Source: Lomentospora prolificans
Taxonomy: Eukaryota > Ascomycota > Sordariomycetes > Microascales > Microascaceae
Reading direction: 5' to 3'
Assembly: GCA_029532625.1 (NCBI GenBank)
Contig: JARFXM010000007.1
Coordinates: forward strand, 868,001-932,000
Length of the DNA: 64,000 bases
Below the pieces are notes generated by a model. It worked only from the letters and a program-made list of their open reading frames with translations, did no database searches and was not told the DNA's origin. Of this stretch, positions 55,859 to 64,000 are shown piece by piece; within the stretch, counting starts at the first letter, position 1, and each line of letters starts with the position of its first letter. Made by a program: the position numbers and the translations under genes.

Positions 55859-58800
55859 CTAGAAGCAGGAAGAAAGGGGAAAGAAGGGAAAAGAGGGGAC
55901 ACACACGATTATAAGCCCTTATCCTTCGTCTCAGTGAGACTCACACTCACCAACCGAGAAAGCCTACACCTTTCGGGGGACGGCCTAGGCGTGGTTGGCT
56001 TGACGCGTCCCAGTCGATCGTCTTGAGATACCCCCAAAGTAACCCAACCAAGGACGACGTCGCTTGCTCCCATCCTCTACTACCTCTTTCCCGTCCTGAC
56101 CAACACTATCGACTTTTTCAAGTAGATACCGTCACTTGAGAATCGTTCAGAAGCAGACCGAATCTTATGGAGCCGTCTTCAAGTGGTACATCGGCAAGAT
56201 AGACCTACTAGTCGTGGTAAAATGGGCCGCCTTCTAGACATGGGGCCTCTGAAGGTATTGCCACTTCAGCAAAGGACAAACAAGATCGCACTCTAGCAGC
56301 GACTGTCGATGTCTGATTCCTCGCCGGTGCCATCCAACGTTGACGTTTTCGAGTTCCTAATCGGCCAAGGAATGGAGTAGCTACCTGACTCCTATCTTAG
56401 CTCACTCGGTCACAATCAGGGTGGGTAAGGCTTCTAGGACCGAATCCCTCGAATATCCAGAGAAATAGTGGTACAGGCTCCTCCAGGGCGTAATGAAACG
56501 AACTCAAGGGGCGCTTCATCTCATGGACCGTGTTGGCTATAGATAGTCAACTGAAGCTGGCACCATAACTTGTACGAGTGCATGGCTTGGCGCACCGCTA
56601 ATATCCATACTGAAAAGTAGCCTCACGCAAAGCTTCTGGCTGGGGAGGGAAGTTTATGGAAGAAATTGAAAAAGATAACCGGAATGAAATATGGGAAACA
56701 TGGCGGCCAATTCCAACAAATGCCTAAGACGCTGGGTTTCTTCCCTTAGCGAGTCTGGAGTGAGTCTAGAGAACTACGGGGAACAAGAGATGCAGATGCT
56801 TGAGCCCCGAACCGACGACGAAATGCAGGCAATTTGTGGTTTCACTTGGGTCTTTGCATGGAGTAAAGGAAGGGAATGGAGAACGGGAACATCTAGGCTA
56901 ACTCGTCTCCAAGGCGTGAAATATGGGCCCGATCCTAATAAGTAGGATTTACTCTGGAGCAACATGACATGTCTATGGATGGAGTAGGAGTTGGACATAA
57001 GATCACTTTTGAATATGAGGGTTAGCATTGTGTTATGCGACGGGTCGGGTTTTCTGTCCAGCTTGATCGCGGGGTCCGCCGACTCCGATCGTGGCCTGTA
57101 CAATGCACGACACAGTATGTATGTAATGAAGTCGTTTGGCGACCAGTTTCTCTGATCTCGTATCCAGGCCACGATTTCTAATAGGTTGCGCGGTCCGGGT
57201 TCCACAGGTGCACCAGGCTCCAAGTTCCATCAACAAGCAGCCCCCACTCAAATCATATCATAAGAGCTCGCCATGAGACTCAAGAGACTCGATGAAGTGT
57301 CTGCACACGGCTAGTAGGAGGGGACATGTCCCATATGCATAGCAAAAATCAGGCTTGGGAGCAGTCTATCTGCGTCACCCCGTGGCATGACGCCTCTCTC
57401 TGTGGCGCCTTTCTCCAGCGCTCTCCCGGACCGAGGTGCGCAGCTTCGGATTCAGCCCCGGTCAGGCACTCTTCATCTGTAATGGGCGAACCTTGTTCCC
57501 CTCTTACGATGGCTCCCACTTCGAGCTACGTGCCAAGTAGACTTCATCGAGCTGAACCCATCCATTCAAACCGATGCTTTGTTCTGCGCCACGGGGTGTA
57601 AGATAGTGTGACATTTGAAGGACGGCAGTCTAATAATCTTGGCTTGAGAATAGGTCATCCGGTTGGTTGCATTCGTAACCACGACGCATAGACGTGCCTA
57701 ATGTACGAACACGAATGCGATACTCGGCGAGATTTACAGCGCGGTCCCTCATAAGGGCGGCCATAGACTCGTCAAGCATCAGCTACAAATTGCGTTGGAG
57801 TTATTCACTTGGTTGTAGGATCGTGGAGAGCAGATCTGATATGTCCTATGTAGACTAGAGGGTGATACAAATGACATTCGCCATCGAGGCAGCTATATCC
57901 TCCTCCCATTTATTGTCTTCTCCAGCATTGGAAACGTAAATGGATATTTCTAGCCACCCGGGGCGGAGAAGTCGAGGCTACAGCCGGCCTCGACGGACCA
58001 AACCGAGTCCAATCAATTTTTAACAAGTGGCACAGCCTGAGTATATGAATATATTTTCCTAGTGCGAGTCTGGCGCAAATCCATTATACGACAATCGTCC
58101 TACCTTCCCCTTTTGTCCCACGGTCGTAGAATAACTCACGCCGTGACATCCCGCGAGTCAGTAATCCCACTCCTGTTCTACCTCGTGGAGGAAATCTCGA
58201 GAGCCGCAAAACTGATTTCGAGGCTCCCTCTATACGCAGCCGCCCCGGGTGCTGAAAGGCACAACCGTCCTACCACGTATCACCCTTCTTGGCTAGCCGT
58301 CAATTCTTCACTCCGCCAACAAGCTCTATAGAATACATGGCATGCTTTCTTGTCTGGCCTGTTTCGCTTGTGTTTCCACACCAAAGGAAGAAATGTGACT
58401 GCACAGGACATGCAGCCTGTAATATAGTGGCCGTTTACGTGGTCAATTGGAGCGCTCTAGAGAATCGAATCAAGTCGTGGCGGATGATACCTGCCGCCAC
58501 TCTGGAATTGCCTCAGATCTCTCTCCACCCCTCTATCCAGATGATTTGCTGTGCATGATGACTTTCCAGTATTCGTTACCGGTACCAGGTGCACTGAGTT
58601 TGCATCGTGAGCTAAACAGTGGTGGAAAGGGGAAGAACGAGCGTAAACATCATCGCCGGTCAGGTGCGTGGCTTACAACGAGCACCATGGCTGTTGATCT
58701 CCACAGTTGATTACCTGGCACTGCTATATCTGGTCATGACCATCACCACATGTGAGAGAAGGAGACCATATTCACAAGTGAATACCTCTATTCAGCCCTT

Positions 58801-59802
58801 TCTAACAAAATGCCTCCGCTAGATACTGGGTATTGGCTAAGAATGACAAGGAAAAGAATACTATAAGAAAAATAAACAGACCAGAGAGTCGTCTCCAGTA
58901 CAGAAAAGATAGGTGAGTAGTACCCTCAGAGTCCCGTCTCGTCCAGGCCGAGGGCAAACATGATACACTAAGGAAAGGGGTGAGCACGCCCGCAAAACCT
59001 CCAATCCGAAGTCCGACCGACAGACCCGAGTGACCAAATAATGAAATTTGACAACTGAAAGAAGAAAACCACAATAAAAGAGGAGAAAAGTCCAAGAGGA
59101 CTGCGCGGTTCTGGGGGCAAGGCACCACCGGCCCTACCCAAAATTTTGATATGCTTGCCACCACGTTTCCTCCGACATAACTCGAACACGCTTGGCCACA
59201 GGAAACAGTTGCAAGAAAGAGAAGATCAAAACAGAAAATAAAACAGAAATCCATTGTATAGGCGTCTCTTCTGGTCTCGTTGTGCAACTCGCTCTCATTT
59301 CATTCCTCGACATCGCTTGGCCCACCATTTTTATGTAGTCAAAAAAGTCACTCTGCAGCAGAACCTTTCTAATCCCGCTGCCCCAATGTAAAAAAGAGAA
59401 GATGAAGAGCGTGCCTGGGGAGTCGTGCCCACATCTGCTTCTGTCGGGTTGCAGAATTGGATACCCAAAAAGATAAAGCAGAACCAGGACTCCTCGAAGA
59501 AAACCCCAACACCGAGCGGCGCACAAGGGTATCACTGAGATGTATATATGGCCGTTTGTACTGTGAAGAACACCCAGAAAGCAGCATTTGCGTCGTGATT
59601 CGTTGTTGGCGATCTCGGGCAAGCGAAAGAACAAGGACTGAAAGAGATTGGTCTGAAGGCTCCAATTTTCCCGTTGTCCACCGCAGAAATATCCGCCATA
59701 CCGAAAGAGAAATCAAACAGCCGTTTCGTCATCAACGTATATAATTTCAGATTGCCAGAGGGTCCCCTGTGGAATAGAATCAATAGGCAACGCCGTACTC
59801 CA
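55859..59802. other. 3.9 kb gene-poor region
   Basis: Between the SET pseudogene and the CP2 factor gene. Only short, mutually overlapping open stretches were seen, none with a recognisable domain. Parts may be remnants of the missing portion of the SET gene or of other decayed genes, but I cannot show this. The right end should hold the 3' UTR of the CP2 factor gene. Confidence 0.4.
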
Positions 59803-62340
59803 TTAGAAATGGAGCTTCAATTCATAGCCGCGTTGTTTGGGGTGCTGCGAACCGTCGACTTCATTATCGCCGGTATCGATCATCATCTCCCACTCAGATT
59901 TAACAGGGGCACCGTTGTTGAGCTCGGTGACTTCCATGATCATATCTTGGCCCTCAGCGACCTCGCGAATGAGATCATCGTCTACCTCAACTTCGATACC
60001 GTTAGGCATGACCCGGATCAGTCTCTGGATTTTAGAAGGCTCCATATCCCACTTAGATCCGATCTGAGCCTTGAGATCGTCTTGAGTGCGCTTCATCAAG
60101 TACACAGCCCTGTAAAGACCGGGGTTACCCTGCGCTCCTGGCTCTTGACGGAGGATATAGAAGCAGGCCACGGGCTTCATCTCCCTCTCAGGGGGGGGGC
60201 GGTAGTTAGGATCGACGCCCAAGGCCTCGATCCAACCGCTGAGGTTGCTAGAGCTGTAGCCGTTCTTCTTGATCATGAACTTATCCGAGTGCGCCCGGAC
60301 ATTATCACTACCATCAACACTCCATTGACCCATACCAGTTGCGGAGACTTGGGAGGCCAATGACGGTGACCTGGTGGAGGGAGAAACGAGCGAAGAGCTG
60401 GCGACAGAGCTGCGACCGCTTCTTGCTTGCCATGAGGCGCTATTTCGGTCCTCAAACTTGGAAAAGTCCGGGTCACCAGGGAGAGCAACCGGGTGCGTAT
60501 CGGGATCATCGAGCTCCTCTCCACGGAGAAAGAGAATACTGACGGGCCGTGTGCTAGTAAACATATCCTGGAGTGTCTGAAGCTTAACGTGCCAGTCATC
60601 CTCAGCTGGCGGCTTTGTCGTTCCATTTGCCGAGCCAGTAGAAGACATTGACCAAGTCCTCTTGTGCTTCTGAACCTTGCCGGGGCGTTGGGGGTCGACC
60701 TTGTTGCCGTTGCTGCCGCCTGCTCGCTTCCTCTTGCCAAAATCCTTCATACCGCTCTCAACTTGCGCGATCTGCTGCTTGAGTTTATCAATGGTCTTCT
60801 TGACGTGAGCAATATCGTTGGACAGCTTTCGCTCTGCGCCGTGGTCTCGGAACAGCTTGGCCTTGCAGAAGCAAATCTCGACGGATCCATCGTTGGGCGG
60901 AGGCTTGGATGTATCAATAGGGTAATAGCTAGTCTTCGCGCATAGCCTGACAGGAATACCCTTGACTCCCTTAGAGTGGCTGAAATCAGTGGAGAGGAAG
61001 TTGAATCGGACGGCAATGTTGACTTCAGCGGCTCCATTAACGCCAGGGGTCCAGATAACAGAGAAGCCATCAAAGGACGACGTTTCTAATTCTATCCTTG
61101 TGCGCTTGTCGTCACCTTCACCAGGGTCTCTTGCTTCAATAAACTCAACCGCCTGGAGTTTTCCTCCCCTCTGATGAGCTTCATTCGTGCCCCTGCCTTC
61201 CTTCCAGAGACTCCAGCAAGCAGCGGGCCTTTGCCTCTGCTGCTCGTCTTCGAACGAGACGCGGACAAAGGTTCGGTAACGTGTGCCCGGGGCGATAGGG
61301 AGGGAAGCACCAGTGTCTACAATGCAAAGAGAATATGCTTGTCCCTTATTGAGATAAGTGATTGGGATCTCATCAGCATGCTTGATCATGGCGGTGGGGG
61401 CGTTGAGTGTGGCATGGAAGCGGAATTTTTCGGCCGCAGAAGGGAGAGGCACAGCCATGTGCATGCCATTGTACTGCGGGCGACCATCGATATCTACCAC
61501 AGGAGAGATAGAGTGAAATCCGTTCATGGCGCCCATCTTTTCATCTGTATCCATTCTAGGGCCGTCATGATCCATGGTCTCGAAGCCGGGATCAGGGTGT
61601 TGAACAAAGGCAGTGGGCGCAAAAGACGCCTGTGGAGGTGCGGCGGAGACAAACCCGCCGTTGAACTGGCCCATTTGCATGGGTTGAAAATGGTTCAGGT
61701 CCATCATTGCGGCGGGGTTGTGCATGGTAGCTTCCGAGGTAGAGAGGGAGAGGGGGGTATTTAGACCCATTCCAAGACCTAGGGTAGGCGTATGGAGGTC
61801 ACCGGCCTGAGGGTGGTAGATTGTGTTGGTGCCCCCGGGAGTCGGCGTGTAATATCCTCCCGCACCGTGGTTAAACCCAGCGAAGGCGAAAGAGTTTGCA
61901 TCGAGCAGGGATGGAGTGAACCGCCATTGCTCATTAGTTGCGCGCGGCGTTGGGTCCTGGTCGCGAAAGTTCTCATGGGGGAGTCCCACAGTTCTACGTA
62001 CAAAGGAGCTCCTATTAGCAAAGAAAAGCAAAACATCGAACTAGTAGATTGTGCCTTAATACCTGTCATGGATGTGTCCATTCTCGCCCGCGACCGGCGC
62101 GGGCCCAGGGCGGACGGGGGCTCCGGTCGGCGGTATGGTTCCGACGGCAGCCACTTCGGGGAACTGTTGTCGAAAGTTGGCCAAGAGTTCATCTCCTGGC
62201 TTTTGCGAACTTCTTCTAAGTCGCAAACAGATGGCAGTCAGCTTTCTGGCCCTCTGGAGGAGTCCACGGGTGGGTGGCTGGCGAGCTTGACAATGCGACG
62301 ATGGTCGCAATTGAGCGCAAACATACCTTTGACGAATCAT
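59803..62340 (-). CDS. csp-2: CP2/grainyhead-like transcription factor (CSP-2-like)
   Basis: Nuclear DNA-binding protein of the CP2/LSF/grainyhead family. The Neurospora relative CSP-2 controls conidial separation and cell wall remodelling genes (family knowledge). Exons: 62340-62327 (14 bases, MIRQ plus), 62215-62063 and 62011-59803, giving 791 residues. A Gly/Met/Asn-rich N-terminal region is followed by the CP2 DNA-binding domain (FRFHATLNAPTAMIKHADEI, ITYLNKGQAYSLCIVDT, RYRTFVRVSFEDEQQR, DGFSVIWTPGVNGAAEVNIAV, DFSHSKGVKGIPVRLCAKT). A coiled segment (KKTIDKLKQQIAQVESG), basic KRKR stretches and a C-terminal region ending GYELKLHF follow. The tiny first exon is supported by GTATGT, GCTGAC and CTTAG and by continuous phase; an alternative start in the same frame lies at 62394. 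It is the last gene in the window. Confidence 0.92.
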
Positions 62341-64000
62341 TTTGGAGCGCGTATTGCCTAACGCTATGACGATGTACCAAATAACTTCACACAAAGCTTT
62401 CCAAATTCCGGGTCGGTCCTCCGTCTTCGTATACCAGAGCCGCGGTCGTAAAACCTGAGCGATCGGAAATCGAGGGTAAAGCAGCGGCGTGCGAGGTCAG
62501 GAGTTTATCAGAGATACTTATCGCAGAATCGAAAGGCGCGATAGGGTGATTCAACACAGAGCTGTCCGGAGTGGGCAAATCCTGTCTCAGGGAGCGTCAT
62601 AGAAGTTTACCAGGACTGAGTTTAGAATCGAGACTGTTCAACACTTGGAAATTGTCCTCTGTGGTCGCGTAGAGAGCTGATGATATTTATGCGCCTAACC
62701 AGCCGGAACGAGCGCGAACGTGGGAAGCAGGTGGTATTGGCGTAAGTAGACCCGGACAATAGATTCGGGAGAAGAGCAGCGAGCGGGTGCCTGTTGTTAT
62801 AAGGCATTAATCTGGGGTTGGCAGAGCTCCTTTTTCGAGATGCAGGGAAGAAAGCGAGACCCCTCAGCGAAGGAAGGATAGGCCTGCTAAAAGAAAGAAA
62901 CGTGGTCGGTCCTGAGATGGCGCCGTATGTTACAGGTCGGCGGTATAAGCTGAAGAGCAAAAAAGAGAGGTGATGGAAGGCGAGAGAGAGATGGATCGCA
63001 AAAGAAGAGTGTGGAGAGGGTCTTGAGTCGTGGGGGATGGATGTCCCTTATTTACACGGGCTGCTAAGTTGTAAGAGCTGACTCGAGCGCCTTGAGGGCC
63101 GGTATGGGTTGGGCAGCTCGTCGATCTATGCGGCAATGTTGGGAGAAGAAAAGAAAGAGGCAGGAGATTCTTTCCAGAACAAGTGATGTCTTATGGGAGG
63201 CGAAAAAGAATGAGATACGAGCCCTCCTTCACCATGGACATAGAGGAGTGCCGCGACTTGGTGGTAATATGTGATTAGCCGCTAATCAACGGGACGGCGG
63301 GACATATGGTCGATGGACTGTTACGTGCTGAGGGCGCTGCAGCAGCGGAGCCCAGGGATGTGTACAAAGCGGCGAGGGTGGTGAGCGAAAAAAACACCGT
63401 TTTCCTCTCTTGGAGAGTACATGTGAACAAGCATACGCACGCATGTTTACATGGAGCGTATCGAAAAAAGATCTGGAACGGTCGATGCCGTAAAAAGACG
63501 GGGCGTGGTAATAGAGGTGTACACAGATAAATGCTTTTCCTGTATGATCTACTGGACATGAATGTCCTCCGTAATAAACAGTGCCGTGCTGGTGGAGACC
63601 GGAATGTGGCCCTCGGCCCAAATAGTAGAACTCAAGTAGTGACAAAGTATCTCATACAGCCGTGTTACGCGCATGTAGTGCAAATTCGAGGTACCGATGG
63701 TCGCATAAATTCTCAGAGAGTACTCAACGTTGGGTGGCTCCTATCAATTGAATTTGAATCCGCTTCGCCAGCTTCGTGCTTCCTCCGAGGCGCATCGATT
63801 TCCAATGACAGTACAAGTACCCTTCGTAGTTGTGCGCTAACTAAGAGGGCCGTACTTCTGTCTTTCTACGTAATGGGCTTTGCCTCTTACCTCTCACCTT
63901 CGTGCCCACCACACCCACATCCCCTGTAAACCTCATCCGGCTGCCTTCCGTTGTTCAGCCCGAATTGCTGGCTGTCTGCGACGCGTAGGTACTGCTGCGA
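62341..64000. other. Upstream region of the CP2 factor gene to window end
   Basis: About 1.7 kb, probably promoter and leader of the CP2 factor gene. No coding region with recognisable features was seen on either strand. Confidence 0.45.

Noticed and set aside
56030..56530. Possible degraded coding stretch on the plus strand right of the SET relic
   Set aside because: Fragments such as APILYYLFPVLTNTIDFFK look protein-like, but stops follow quickly and no family could be assigned.

Overview
The window reads as nuclear chromosomal DNA of a filamentous ascomycete (Pezizomycotina, most likely Sordariomycetes; this is an inference). The support is: short 50-150 base introns with GTRNGT donors and CTAAC/CTGAC branch sites, fungal gene families (SKN7, a grainyhead-like CP2 factor, eIF2B-epsilon, a fungal HAD/'Swiss Army Knife' protein, a DHA1-type MFS transporter), GC-rich coding sequence, and long gene-poor intergenic stretches. 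I recognise no transposon, CRISPR array, rRNA or tRNA gene.

Layout. 1-20.3 kb is an 'extracellular' block: a secreted tyrosinase (2634-4079, +) followed by two very large, repeat-rich secreted proteins of unknown function on the minus strand (7336-13319, Gln/Pro-rich, about 1,857 residues once one base is restored; 15738-20330, about 1,470-1,500 residues, Ser/Pro-rich with a 7-residue repeat). 21.7-34.4 kb is a dense housekeeping block: UBP2-like deubiquitinase (-), complex I 21.3 kDa/NDUFA11 subunit (+), MSH2 (-), TRM10 (+), primase small subunit (-). 34.4-39 kb is gene-poor and probably holds the long promoter and leader of SKN7 (+, 38999-41250). 42-50 kb holds eIF2B-epsilon (+), a HAD-SAK RGG-box protein (-), ribosomal protein eL43 (+), a small DUF167 protein (+) and an MFS transporter (-). 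52-59.8 kb is gene-poor and contains a dead fragment of a Set9/KMT5-type histone H4K20 methyltransferase. A CP2/grainyhead-like transcription factor related to Neurospora CSP-2 (-) lies at 59.8-62.3 kb.

How they relate. Genes for DNA replication and repair (PRI1, MSH2) sit close together and carry MCB-type ACGCGT or ACGCGA sites upstream. The complex I gene and the eL43 gene both have CACGTG boxes about 140 bases upstream of the start. Several neighbours are divergent (UBP2/NDUFA11, MSH2/TRM10, HAD-SAK/eL43) or convergent (NDUFA11/MSH2, TRM10/PRI1, eIF2B/HAD-SAK, DUF167/MFS). The most unusual object is the Gln/Pro-rich giant gene. It has a 108-base tandem repeat, is open in more than one frame and on both strands, and needs exactly one extra base at a C6 tract (9305-9310) for all eight exons to join into one frame.
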